From the NCBI GenBank assembly GCA_041905785.1, contig JAYRKJ010000016.1, positions 62,001-126,000 on the forward strand: a DNA stretch of 64,000 bases, given 5' to 3'. This document shows, piece after piece, positions 1-8,013 of the stretch (position 1 is its first letter; every line of letters begins with the position of its first letter). A program made the translations under genes and the position numbers. Source of the DNA: Roseateles_B sp041905785 (GTDB taxonomy: Bacteria; Pseudomonadota; Gammaproteobacteria; Burkholderiales; Burkholderiaceae_C). The notes below the pieces were generated by a model that worked only from the letters and a program-made list of their open reading frames with translations, ran no database searches and had not been told where the DNA came from.

Positions 1-1253
1 GCGTCACCCAGGGCGCTGGCGATGTCCTTGCCGCGGGTGAGCACCTTGTCGAGCTCGGTGTTGATGACTTCGTCGGCGAAGGCATCCTGGCGGTGCACGG
101 CCACGGGCGTGATACGCCGCGCGGCCTCGCGCCACAGATGCCGGGCCCGCTGGCCGCCCAGGAAGGCCACCGGCTCGTCGAAGAAAGGGTCCTCGAAGGT
201 GTCGACCAGGGCGGGGAAGATGTCGTGCGTCTGGAAGGCGTCCAGCAGCAGGGTCTTGTTGAGGGTCAGGTCTTGCATGAAGTCCCAGGCCAGGGCACGG
301 CGGCTCGCGTCCCCCTTGGCCGGCAGGGCGTAGAAGCTGCCGCCATAGGCCGCGAAGGCGCCCCCGGGCAGCTGGGCGGCGCGCCACAGGCCGCGGGTCT
401 TGGGCGCCAGCCAGGAGCCCATGAAGCCCACCAGCCAGGCGCCGATCATCTGCGTGGCGATGAGGCCGCGGCGGAAGCCCTCGGTCCAGTCGCTGGACCA
501 GTTGTAGACCTTGGCGTCCAGCCCCTCGGCGCGCACCTGGCGGGCCAGCTCAAAGGCGCGCCGGAAGCGCGGGCCGTTGACCAGCACGCGGTTGTCCTCG
601 CTGAAGTAGAGACCCTCGCCGGGCTGCACGCCGGTGCGGATGAGGATGTCCTTCATGTCCCGCGCATGGGCCAGCAGGTAGGCGCCGGTCTTGCGGCGGA
701 TCTCGCGGCCCGCGGCCACATAGCCGGCCCAGCTGCCGTTGAGGTCCTCGGCCTGCAGGCCGGCGCGGCTGAGCAGGTCGTGGCGGTACAGCAGGGTGCC
801 GGGGCCGATGTCCGAGGGCAGGGCCACCACCTCGCCGCGGCGGTTGCTGGCCTGGCCCCAGGTGTAGGGCACGAAGCGATCGCGCAGGCGGTCCGCCTGG
901 CAGGGCGCCTGGCGCAGGTCGAAGAGGCCGCGGCCCTGGGCGAAGCGGCCCACATAGCCCACCTCCAGCGCCATCAGGTCCGGCAGATGGCTCCCGGTGG
1001 AGAGCGCCGTGATCATGGCCGTGTGGTGGTCGTTCATCTCGCGGCTGATGACCTCCACCTCCACGCCGGGGTGGCGGGCCGTCCAGGCCGGCACGGCCGC
1101 GCGGACGATGGCGTCCAGCTTGGGGTAGGCCGCGACGCTCAGCCGCTGCGGCGTGGCCGCCCGGCCGGCGCCGGCCCACAGGCCCAGGGCCAGCCCCAGG
1201 CCGGCCCGTCTTTGTCCATCTACCTGTTGTGCATCCACGCGCTGTGCGTCCAC
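1..1253 (-). CDS. ABC sugar transporter, periplasmic substrate-binding protein (3' end cut by window edge)
   Basis: Extracellular solute-binding protein of the kind that delivers sugars to an ABC importer. The frame is open from the left edge to a stop at 1326-1328 and has no ATG near its 5' end; GTG at 1253 is the best start, with GTG 1238 as an alternative. The N-terminus has QRR followed by a hydrophobic run ending AGAGRA, a plausible signal peptide. The mature part reads SVAAYPKLDAIVRAAVPAW and later VNGPRFRRAFELA and AFAAYGGSFYALPAKGDASR. The visible end, INTELDKVLTRGKDIASALG, matches the C-terminal region of this family. The gene has its own TTGACA/TATAGT promoter and a LacI-type operator. 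Permease genes would be expected beyond the left edge. The family call is firm; the substrate is unknown. Confidence 0.85.
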   Translation of the reverse strand, partial: MDAQRVDAQQVDGQRRAGLGLALGLWAGAGRAATPQRLSVAAYPKLDAIVRAAVPAWTARHPGVEVEVISREMNDHHTAMITALSTGSHLPDLMALEVGYVGRFAQGRGLFDLRQAPCQADRLRDRFVPYTWGQASNRRGEVVALPSDIGPGTLLYRHDLLSRAGLQAEDLNGSWAGYVAAGREIRRKTGAYLLAHARDMKDILIRTGVQPGEGLYFSEDNRVLVNGPRFRRAFELARQVRAEGLDAKVYNWSSDWTEGFRRGLIATQMIGAWLVGFMGSWLAPKTRGLWRAAQLPGGAFAAYGGSFYALPAKGDASRRALAWDFMQDLTLNKTLLLDAFQTHDIFPALVDTFEDPFFDEPVAFLGGQRARHLWREAARRITPVAVHRQDAFADEVINTELDKVLTRGKDIASALGD

Positions 1254-1349
1254 GTTGTCTCTCGTCTTGTTCTCAGGCGCCCAGGGCGCCTCGGTGTCGT
1301 GGGCCGGAAGGCCGAGCCGGTCATTTCAGCGGCTGGTCGCCATCAGTGC

Positions 1350-1363
1350 TGAAAGCGCTTTCA
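1350..1363. promoter_or_regulatory. LacI-family operator for the binding-protein gene
   Basis: Perfect palindrome TGAAAGCGCTTTCA. It sits one base downstream of the -10 box of the minus-strand promoter, so a bound repressor would cover the transcription start. The same palindrome lies next to the -10 box of the TonB receptor gene, and a diverged copy lies before lacI. Confidence 0.85.
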
Positions 1364-1364
1364 A

Positions 1365-1393
1365 ACTATAGGGAAGCCAGATGCCGATGTCAA
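1365..1393 (-). promoter_or_regulatory. sigma70-type promoter of the ABC binding-protein gene
   Basis: On the minus strand, -35 TTGACA (1393-1388), a 17-base spacer, then -10 TATAGT (1370-1365). This is close to consensus. The LacI-type operator lies immediately downstream, which is standard repression geometry. Confidence 0.8.
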
Positions 1394-1428
1394 TGGCGCA
1401 GGCCCGGTGGCCACCACCTTTCCAGGGC

Positions 1429-2952
1429 TCAGGCCATGGCGTGCCCGGCCTTGGCCTGGGCCGCCGCACAGAAGCGCCGCAGATAGGCCTCGTGCGACGG
1501 CAGGGACTGCACCGTGTGCGCCACCTGCTCGTGAATGCCGCCCAGGAACTGCCGCAGCTCGGCCTCGCCCATCAGGTCGGCCACCGGGTGGTAGGCCTGG
1601 GGCATCAGACCCTGGCCCAGCATGACCTGGATCCAGGAGTTCTCGGCGAAGAGTTCATCGGCCGGGCGGAACACGCGGCCGGTCTGCGCGAACAGGTCCA
1701 GGCGATGGCGCAGGCTGGCCGGCACGGCCATCTCGCGGCAATGCGTCCACAGCGCCGAACCCTCGCGGGCATTGAGGTGGTAGTGCAGGACGATGAAGTC
1801 GCGGATGTGCTCCAGGTCCTTCTGCGTTTGTTGGTTGAACTCCTCGATGTCGCAGGCCTGGATGCCGCCGGCCGGGAACATCTGCAGCAGGCGGACGGCA
1901 GCGCGCTGGATCAGGTGGATGCTGGTGGACTCCAAGGGCTCGATGAAGCCGCTGGACAGACCCACGGCGATGCAGTTCTTCTCCCAGGTCCGCAGGCGCT
2001 GGCCCGGCGTGAAGCGCAGCACGCGCGGCTGGATCAGCAGCTCGCCTTCCACGTGCCGGCGCAGCACCTCCGGCGCGTCGGCATCGGCCAGCAGCCGGCT
2101 GCTGTAGACCAGGCCGTTGCCCACGCGGTGCTGCAGGGGGATGCGCCACTGCCAGCCGAAATCGTGGGCGATGGAGCGCGTGTAGGGCGGGGCCTCGCGC
2201 ACGGCGGCGGTCTGCACGGCCACGGCGCGGTCGCAGGGCAGCCAGTGGGTCCAGTCCTCGTAGGCCACGCCCAGGGTCTCGCCCAGCAGCAGGGAGCGGA
2301 AGCCCGTGCAGTCGATGAAGAGATCGCCCTCGACCAGGCCGCCGTCCTGCATGCGCAGGGCGCTCAGGGCGCCATCGGGTCCGTCCGCGAGCACGCCGGC
2401 GATCTTGCCCTCCAGGCGCTGCACGCCGTGCTGCTCGGCGATCTGGCGCAGGAAGCGGGCATAGCGCGAGGCGTCCAGGTGGTAGGCGTAGCTCAGCCCG
2501 TTGCGCGGCAGGTGCGCGAAGCGCTGGGCCTCGGCGGCGCGCAGCTCCAGGCAGTACTCGCCATAGGGCCGGGCCAGGCCCTGGCGCCGGCCCTTGAGCC
2601 AGAAGTGCTGGAAGCCGGCGCTCCAGTGGTCCTGGCCCGTGCGGCCGAAGGCGTGGAGGTAGGACTCGCCGGGCGCCTTCCAGCCTTCGAACTGGATGCC
2701 CAGCTTGAAGGTGGCCTGCGTGGCGGCCATGAACTCGGCCTCGTTGATGCCCATCAGCTCGTGGTAGGCGTGCAGGGCCGGGATGGTGGCCTCGCCCACG
2801 CCCACGGTGCCGATCTCCTCGGATTCCACCAGGCGGATCTGCAGCTGCTTGCCCATCAGCTTGCCCATCAGGGCCGCGACCATCCAGCCGGCGGTGCCGC
2901 CCCCGGCGATGACGACGCGGTGAACGGGCTGGGTGGTGTGGAAAGATGTCAT
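1429..2952 (-). CDS. Flavin-dependent tryptophan halogenase-like protein
   Basis: 507 residues, FAD-dependent halogenase family. The dinucleotide-binding motif GGGTAGW is at residues 17-23, the lysine equivalent to the catalytic Lys of PrnA is K83 (ATFKLG), the halogenase signature WQWRIP is at 267-272, and EPLES follows at about 338-342. All landmarks of an active enzyme are present. ATG 2952 is preceded by AAAGAGG. ATG 2979 is an alternative: it overlaps the stop of the upstream cupin gene as ATGA and adds MSHPTKRLS. The gene is the last of the receptor-SapC-cupin-halogenase operon. Homologues in TonB receptor operons of other proteobacteria are usually annotated as tryptophan halogenases although no indole product pathway is nearby; the true substrate here is unknown. 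Confidence 0.9.
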   Translation of the reverse strand: MTSFHTTQPVHRVVIAGGGTAGWMVAALMGKLMGKQLQIRLVESEEIGTVGVGEATIPALHAYHELMGINEAEFMAATQATFKLGIQFEGWKAPGESYLHAFGRTGQDHWSAGFQHFWLKGRRQGLARPYGEYCLELRAAEAQRFAHLPRNGLSYAYHLDASRYARFLRQIAEQHGVQRLEGKIAGVLADGPDGALSALRMQDGGLVEGDLFIDCTGFRSLLLGETLGVAYEDWTHWLPCDRAVAVQTAAVREAPPYTRSIAHDFGWQWRIPLQHRVGNGLVYSSRLLADADAPEVLRRHVEGELLIQPRVLRFTPGQRLRTWEKNCIAVGLSSGFIEPLESTSIHLIQRAAVRLLQMFPAGGIQACDIEEFNQQTQKDLEHIRDFIVLHYHLNAREGSALWTHCREMAVPASLRHRLDLFAQTGRVFRPADELFAENSWIQVMLGQGLMPQAYHPVADLMGEAELRQFLGGIHEQVAHTVQSLPSHEAYLRRFCAAAQAKAGHAMA

Positions 2953-2975
2953 GGAAAGCCTCTTTGTGGGGTGGC

Positions 2976-3998
2976 TCATCGGTTGAGCTTGTTGAGCAGC
3001 AGGGCGCGCAGGCGGCGGTGCGCGGTCTCGTCCAGCGGGCCCAGCAGGCCGCGGGCCTGCGGCGGCAGGTGGGCGGACGTCTGAGCGTCGGCCTCGAAGA
3101 CGTAATGGTCGAACAGGGCCCGCCAGGCGGCACGTTCGGACGGCGGCAGGTCGCGCACGGTGGCCAGGGCCAGCCACAGCGCGTTCATGGGCGAGTCCTG
3201 CCAGGCGGGCGTGCGGCGCCACCAGTAGTTGACCAGGCCGCTGAAGGGGTCCAGGGCCTGGACCTGGTGCCACCACTGGCTGGGGATGTAGAGCGCGTCG
3301 CCGGCCTCCAGGGTCAGGTCTTGCGCGCGGGCCTGCGCGGCGGCGTAGCGCGGGAATCGCTGCAGGTCCGGCGCGGCGGCGTCAACCAGGCTGATGGGCT
3401 GGCCGGCGGGCGTGAGGTCCAGGGGGCCGATGTAGAGATCGCCCACGGCATCCGGCGGGTAGAGCGTGAAGCGGCGGCGACCGCTGACGCAGCAGGCGAT
3501 GTTGGCCGGCCAGTCCTGGTGGGCCGGCACGGTGACGCGGTTGCCCAGCCACAGGCTCACGAGCGGCGGCTCTACGCCGTCCTGGGCCTCGAAGGCGAGC
3601 GGGTGATCGTCCAGCAGGCCCGGCAGGCAGGTGTCCACGGTGGTCGATCCCATGTAGACGGTGGGCGGCGCCGGGTCGTCCAGGCAGGCCATCAGCTGGT
3701 CCAGCACGGTGCCGAAGGGCAGCAGGGCGCGCTGGAAGTTGAAGCCCTTGAAGTCGGGCGTGTAGGCAATGCGGCCGCCGGTCCCGGGCGCCATCTGGTA
3801 GACACCGACCGTGGCCCCTTGCCAATGGCGGCGCAGCAGGGCCGCGGCCTCGTGCGGGCTGCGGCGCGCGGCCTGCACCAGGGGCCAGTGCGAGACCAGG
3901 CCACGCAGCACGCAGGGAGTGTCGCCGTCCGGGCTGCCGTCCGTCAGCGAAGGCGGCACCTGGCCGGGCGTGCAGGGTAGCTCGTGCATGGCCGGCAT
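2976..3998 (-). CDS. Cupin-like / JmjC-fold protein, putative Fe(II)/2-oxoglutarate oxygenase
   Basis: 340 residues. The HxD iron-binding pair is at H160 and D162 (PAHQDWPANIACCVSGRRRF). The distal histidine is about H244 in IPSQWWHQVQAL, giving the HxD...H facial triad of cupin-8/JmjC hydroxylases. ATG 3998 is chosen because GAGGGG precedes it; the gene starts 12 bases inside the end of the sapC-like gene and ends in an ATGA overlap with the longer halogenase start. The tight coupling indicates co-translation. Related genes are regular partners of SapC and halogenase-like genes in TonB receptor operons. The hydroxylation target is not known. It contains a copy of the GGGTCAGGTCTTGC word at 3311-3324. 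Confidence 0.85.
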   Translation of the reverse strand: MPAMHELPCTPGQVPPSLTDGSPDGDTPCVLRGLVSHWPLVQAARRSPHEAAALLRRHWQGATVGVYQMAPGTGGRIAYTPDFKGFNFQRALLPFGTVLDQLMACLDDPAPPTVYMGSTTVDTCLPGLLDDHPLAFEAQDGVEPPLVSLWLGNRVTVPAHQDWPANIACCVSGRRRFTLYPPDAVGDLYIGPLDLTPAGQPISLVDAAAPDLQRFPRYAAAQARAQDLTLEAGDALYIPSQWWHQVQALDPFSGLVNYWWRRTPAWQDSPMNALWLALATVRDLPPSERAAWRALFDHYVFEADAQTSAHLPPQARGLLGPLDETAHRRLRALLLNKLNR

Positions 3999-4008
3999 GT
4001 CAGGCCCC

Positions 4009-4704
4009 TCACGACAGCGCCTGCTCGCGCCGCACCAGCTCACCGAAGCGCGACAGCGAGGCCACGGCCATCGCCAGGGGCAGCCAGTAGCCGCGTTCGT
4101 GCAGATCGGCCACCACGGCGCCGGGCAGGGCCGCGAGCCGCTCCTCGTGGACGACGTGGAAACCGCCGACGCGGCGCGTGCCGCCATCGGCCAGCGGCAG
4201 GTCCAGGGCCATGGGCTCCAGCAGCTCATGCTGCAACAGGGTGGCGATGAAGGCCGGCAGGGTCTGCAGCCCGTCGTGCAGGGCTTGCAGCACGGCGATG
4301 CGCTGCTCCAGCAGCGGCGACAGGCCGCCCTGAGGCAGGAAGAGCGGGTCGCCGGTGTGCTCGCTCAGGCGCGGGCTGTCCAGGTCGATGTGGACCACCC
4401 ATTGCGCGGCATCGCGGCCCACCATCAATGGCAGGCGCGCCATGGCCCAGGGCAGGTGGGGCGCGTCCCAGCCATCGGGGCCGAGGAAGAGATTGCCGGC
4501 GCCGCTGAGGCTCATCAGCGCCACGGGCTGAAAGGGCAGCTCGCCGGTGCAGGGCTGGAAGACGATGGGGAAGCAGGCCTGCAGCAGGCGGAACTCCGCC
4601 GGCACCGTGGGCACGACCGGAAAGTCATCGCCCAGGGCGCGCGAGGGCGCGGGGTCCAGGCGCAGGGCCTGGTGGCTGATGTTGTCGAGCAGGGCGGGGC
4701 GCAT
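4009..4704 (-). CDS. SapC-family protein
   Basis: 231 residues. The SapC-like family is named after a Campylobacter S-layer-locus protein and is found next to TonB receptors in many proteobacteria. Recognisable parts are FPVVPTVPAEFRLLQACFPIVF near the N-terminus, the central NLFLGPDGWDAPHLPWAMARLPLMVG, and GGFHVVHEERLAALP near the C-terminus. No signal peptide is seen, so the protein is probably cytoplasmic. The start at 4704 is the first ATG; longer open frame upstream runs antiphase over the receptor gene and is rejected. The gene lies 107 bases after the TonB receptor and overlaps the next gene by 12 bases, so it should be co-transcribed. The molecular role of the family is not established. 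Confidence 0.85.
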   Translation of the reverse strand: MRPALLDNISHQALRLDPAPSRALGDDFPVVPTVPAEFRLLQACFPIVFQPCTGELPFQPVALMSLSGAGNLFLGPDGWDAPHLPWAMARLPLMVGRDAAQWVVHIDLDSPRLSEHTGDPLFLPQGGLSPLLEQRIAVLQALHDGLQTLPAFIATLLQHELLEPMALDLPLADGGTRRVGGFHVVHEERLAALPGAVVADLHERGYWLPLAMAVASLSRFGELVRREQALS

Positions 4705-4811
4705 GGTCGTTCCGGGGCGGCGTGGGCCGATGGTAGAGAGGCAGGGATGCCGCCGGGGAGGGCAGGATCCCTGAGCGAGGGACGCGCGGCGGCGCCCCTC
4801 GGCTGCGACGC

Positions 4812-7808
4812 TCAGAAGGTGTAGCGCGCGCCGACCATGAAGCGGCGGCCGGTCTGCGTCACCGACTGCACCTCCAGCCGGGTGCGGCCATGCGTGCGGA
4901 TCACGCCGTCGTTGAGGTTGATCGCCTCGAACTGGAAGCTCAGGTGAGGGCTGTACTTGTAGCCGATGCTGAGATCCCACTGGCCATAGGGCTCGGTGTA
5001 GGACGGGCCGGAACCACCGTTCACCGCCGCATTGCTGCTGTTGAGGAACTCGCCGCGCCAGTTGTAGGCCATGCGCACGCTGTAGCGATCGTCCTCGTAG
5101 AAGCCCACCAGGTTGGCCGAGTTGCTCAGGCCCACCAGCGCGTTCTGGTCCTTCAGGTCCTCGTTCTGGAACTTCAGGCCGGAGCGCACATAGGTGTAGT
5201 TGGCGGCCAGCCCGAAGCCGCTGCGCCCGAAGGCGTGCTGCACGTTGAGCTCCAGGCCGTTGATGTGGTCGCTGCGCTGGTTGGTGGGCACGCTGATGTT
5301 GAACACCGCCAGCGGGTCGCCCGGCTGGCCGGCAATGGTGCCCAGGGCATTGCCCGAGCCGTCCACGCCGGTCTTCACGATGCCCATGCGGCCGTTGTAG
5401 GTGTTGAGCAGGTAGTTGCGCACGCAGGTCAGGTCGGCGCCGCCGCAGGCCGTGGCCGCTTCCTTGAACAGCGCGCCGTTGATGGGCGAGCTCAGGCTGA
5501 AGGGCGTCATCGGGACCACGCTGGTGCCGATGTAGTTGCTGATGTTCTTGCGGAAGATGCCGATCGCGGCGTAGCTGCTCTTGGCGTAGTAGTACTCGGC
5601 CGAGAAATCGAAGTTCTTGGACAGCAGCGGCTTCAGGCCCGGGTTGCCCTGGTTGCCGGCGCCCCCCGCGGCGCGGTACTCGGTCAGCGTCTGCCCGCCC
5701 TGGATTTTGTCCCAGCCAGGGCGGCCGATGGACTCGCCGAAGCTGGCGCGCACCTTCCACTGGCTGCTCAGCTCGGCTTCCCAGTCGATGCTGGGCAGCA
5801 GGTAGCTGTACTTGCCGGAGAGGCTGGTGAAGCCCGGCGCGCCCTTGAGGATGGCGAACTCGTTGGCCGAGACCCACTGGATGCCCGTGGCGATGGGCAC
5901 CAGAGCCTGCGAGTCGACCTTGGTGCGCTCGTAGCGCAGGCCCAGGGCAGCGCTCATGGGCACGCCCCAGTCGAAGTCGGCGCTGTACTGGACGAAGGCG
6001 CTGGTGCTGCGCTCCTGCGTGCGGCGGTCGTCGTCGAAGTTGTCGCTGGACTTGAACCACTTGTCGCTGCCATCGGCCTTCACGGCGGCGTCACGCACGG
6101 CGTTGAAGTCCCAGACGAAGAAGTTGTTGACCATGCCCGAGCGGTCCACCGAGCCCATGGCGCGGCTGAAGTACTGCTGAATGGTGTCGGGCTGCCAGAG
6201 ACTGTCGGCGTAGTCGCTGGGCTTGTTGTGGCCGCCCCAGTCGTTCTGCTGGACGTTGGCGAAGGCGGTGCGGTTGTTCACCTTGGTCAGGCCCACGCCG
6301 AAGTCCAGGTTGGACGCATCCGACAGGGTGTACTTGCCCTTGATCTGCGCCTGGTCGATGGCATTGCGCATGTAGGCATTGCGGAAGGACGAGCCGGTGA
6401 CCTGCATCAGGCTGGCGCTGTTCGCCGGGTCGCCCGAGAGGCCGATGCCCAGCACCGGGAACTTGCCGGAGAAGTCCACGCGGTCGCTGGCGCGGTTCTG
6501 CATGGACACGCCCAGGGCGTTGTTGGTGCCGTAGGGGCTGTCGGCGCCAGCGGTGGCGACGGAGTGGTGGGCATCCAGTTCCAGCTTTAGGCGCTCCGAG
6601 GCGCGCCAGGCGGCGTTGAAGCCGGTGGAGTCGTTCTTGTTCTTGGTGCCGTAGTTGGCGCCGCCCATGGCCACGTCGGCCGGGCCGTTGGTGTAGAGCT
6701 CCGAGAAGATCAGGGGCGAGGCGATGGGGCCGTCGGTCCAGGTGGTCTTGTCGTAGGCGAAGTTGAACCAGGCCGAAAGCTCGCTGCGCTTGGTGTGAAT
6801 CTTGTTCTCGGAGTAGGTCTTGTCCAGGGTCAGCGTCAGGTCCTTGATCGGGCGGTACTGCAGGACCAGCTGGCCGTTGGTCCGCGTGCGCTCGATGCCG
6901 TTCATGCTGTACATGAGGTTCTGGGGCACCTCGTACAGATCGGTCAGCTTGGGACGGTTGGTGATCTTGCTGCCTCCGGGCTCGGTGGGCAGGGGCAGGG
7001 CCGTCCAGTCATTGGCGTTGGCGATGTTGCCGGGCTTGCTGTACCAGCCATTGGGCACGCCGGCCTGGTTGTAGCCGGAGTTGCGCTTCTGCAGGCTGCC
7101 GCTGAGGGCGATGCCGAAGGTGCCGTCCGCGAAGACCTGGCTGTAGATGCCCGAGAGTTCCGGCGTGGCCTGCGAGCCGGCAATCAGGCCCGGCAGGCGC
7201 TTGTTGGAGTCGTCGCTGACAAGCTTGGCACCGAAGCTGGCCACGGTCTTGGGGTTGTCCAGCGGCCGGGCCGTCTTGATGTTGATGGTGGCGCCGATGC
7301 CGCCGGTGGGGTTCTCCGAGCGGCCGGTCTTGTAGACCTCCAGCGCCGCCACGCCTTCCGAAGCGAGGTTGGCGAAGTCGAAGGAGCGGCTGTTGGAGGC
7401 CGTGGTGTCGGCCAGGTTGGCGGCCGGCATCTGGCGGCCGTTGAGCAGCACCAGGTTGAAGTCGGGGCCGACGCCGCGCACCGTCACCCGCGAGCCCTCG
7501 CCGTTGGCGCGGTCGATGGACACGCCGGCGATGCGCTGCATGGACTCGGCCAGGTTGGTGTCCGGGAACTTGCCGATGTCCTCGGCCACGATGCCGTCCA
7601 CCACGCCCTGCGCCTTGCGCTTGAGGTCCAGGGAGCTGTCCAGGCTCTTGCGGATGCCGGTGATCACGACGGTGTCCAGCTGCGCGCCGTCGTCCTTCTT
7701 GGCGGGCGCGGCCTGCTGGGCGTGAAGGGCGGGGGCAATGAGGACGGCGCAGGCGGCGGCCAGCTGGCTCAGGGGCACGAGAGGGCCGCGGCGCGGGGTG
7801 CAAGTCAT
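4812..7808 (-). CDS. TonB-dependent outer-membrane receptor, Xanthomonas/Caulobacter carbohydrate type
   Basis: 998 residues. The signal peptide covers about residues 1-29 (ends ALHA). A TonB-box-like DTVVITG follows, then a plug domain (GIVAEDIGKFPDTNLAESMQRIAGVSIDR, VTVRGVGPDFNLVLLNGR) and a long beta-barrel ending in the aromatic C-terminus RFMVGARYTF required for outer-membrane insertion. The plug matches the large receptor group common in carbohydrate loci of Xanthomonas, Caulobacter and relatives. ATG 7808 is chosen because GGAGA lies just upstream and a proper signal peptide follows; ATG 7883 would put 25 odd residues ahead of it. It is the first gene of the operon, under a LacI-type operator at 7869. 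The ligand, probably an oligosaccharide, cannot be named from sequence. Confidence 0.93.
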   Translation of the reverse strand: MTCTPRRGPLVPLSQLAAACAVLIAPALHAQQAAPAKKDDGAQLDTVVITGIRKSLDSSLDLKRKAQGVVDGIVAEDIGKFPDTNLAESMQRIAGVSIDRANGEGSRVTVRGVGPDFNLVLLNGRQMPAANLADTTASNSRSFDFANLASEGVAALEVYKTGRSENPTGGIGATINIKTARPLDNPKTVASFGAKLVSDDSNKRLPGLIAGSQATPELSGIYSQVFADGTFGIALSGSLQKRNSGYNQAGVPNGWYSKPGNIANANDWTALPLPTEPGGSKITNRPKLTDLYEVPQNLMYSMNGIERTRTNGQLVLQYRPIKDLTLTLDKTYSENKIHTKRSELSAWFNFAYDKTTWTDGPIASPLIFSELYTNGPADVAMGGANYGTKNKNDSTGFNAAWRASERLKLELDAHHSVATAGADSPYGTNNALGVSMQNRASDRVDFSGKFPVLGIGLSGDPANSASLMQVTGSSFRNAYMRNAIDQAQIKGKYTLSDASNLDFGVGLTKVNNRTAFANVQQNDWGGHNKPSDYADSLWQPDTIQQYFSRAMGSVDRSGMVNNFFVWDFNAVRDAAVKADGSDKWFKSSDNFDDDRRTQERSTSAFVQYSADFDWGVPMSAALGLRYERTKVDSQALVPIATGIQWVSANEFAILKGAPGFTSLSGKYSYLLPSIDWEAELSSQWKVRASFGESIGRPGWDKIQGGQTLTEYRAAGGAGNQGNPGLKPLLSKNFDFSAEYYYAKSSYAAIGIFRKNISNYIGTSVVPMTPFSLSSPINGALFKEAATACGGADLTCVRNYLLNTYNGRMGIVKTGVDGSGNALGTIAGQPGDPLAVFNISVPTNQRSDHINGLELNVQHAFGRSGFGLAANYTYVRSGLKFQNEDLKDQNALVGLSNSANLVGFYEDDRYSVRMAYNWRGEFLNSSNAAVNGGSGPSYTEPYGQWDLSIGYKYSPHLSFQFEAINLNDGVIRTHGRTRLEVQSVTQTGRRFMVGARYTF

Positions 7809-7868
7809 GGGTCTGTCTCCTGGTGGTCTTTGGGTGTGGCAGCAGGGGCGCTTCAAACCCTGCTGCAT

Positions 7869-7884
7869 TGAAAGCGCTTTCAAA
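7869..7884. promoter_or_regulatory. LacI-family operator for the TonB receptor operon
   Basis: Perfect 16-base palindrome TTGAAAGCGCTTTCAA. It abuts the minus-strand -10 box TACTAT (7889-7884), so the arrangement is the same as at the ABC binding-protein promoter. The adjacent LacI regulator is the obvious candidate to bind it. Confidence 0.88.
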
Positions 7885-7913
7885 TAGTAGCGCCAGCCAC
7901 CAAGCGGTGTGAC
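7884..7913 (-). promoter_or_regulatory. Probable promoter of the TonB receptor operon
   Basis: Minus strand: GTCACA (7913-7908), an 18-base spacer and TACTAT (7889-7884). The -10 box is good and the -35 box is weak. The call rests mainly on the repeated layout of -10 box followed directly by the operator. Confidence 0.55.
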
Positions 7914-7962
7914 CTAGGCATCACCCTAATACGGGCATGCTGCCCCGCAGCAAAGCAACAGT

Positions 7963-7976
7963 GGCCCGAAAGGGCC
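7963..7976 (-). terminator. Small hairpin after lacI
   Basis: GGCCC-GAAA-GGGCC, between the lacI stop and the receptor promoter. There is no clear T-run on the minus strand, so it may be a weak or Rho-assisted terminator, or only an mRNA 3' structure. Confidence 0.3.
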
Positions 7977-8013
7977 GGATGAAGAGGGGTGAAATCGATT
8001 TCTGGGGGCGCCT

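Noticed and set aside
2953..3276. Longer halogenase reading frame starting far upstream at 3276
   Set aside because: The extra N-terminus is an antiphase reading of the cupin gene; the FAD-binding motif fits a start at 2952 or 2979.
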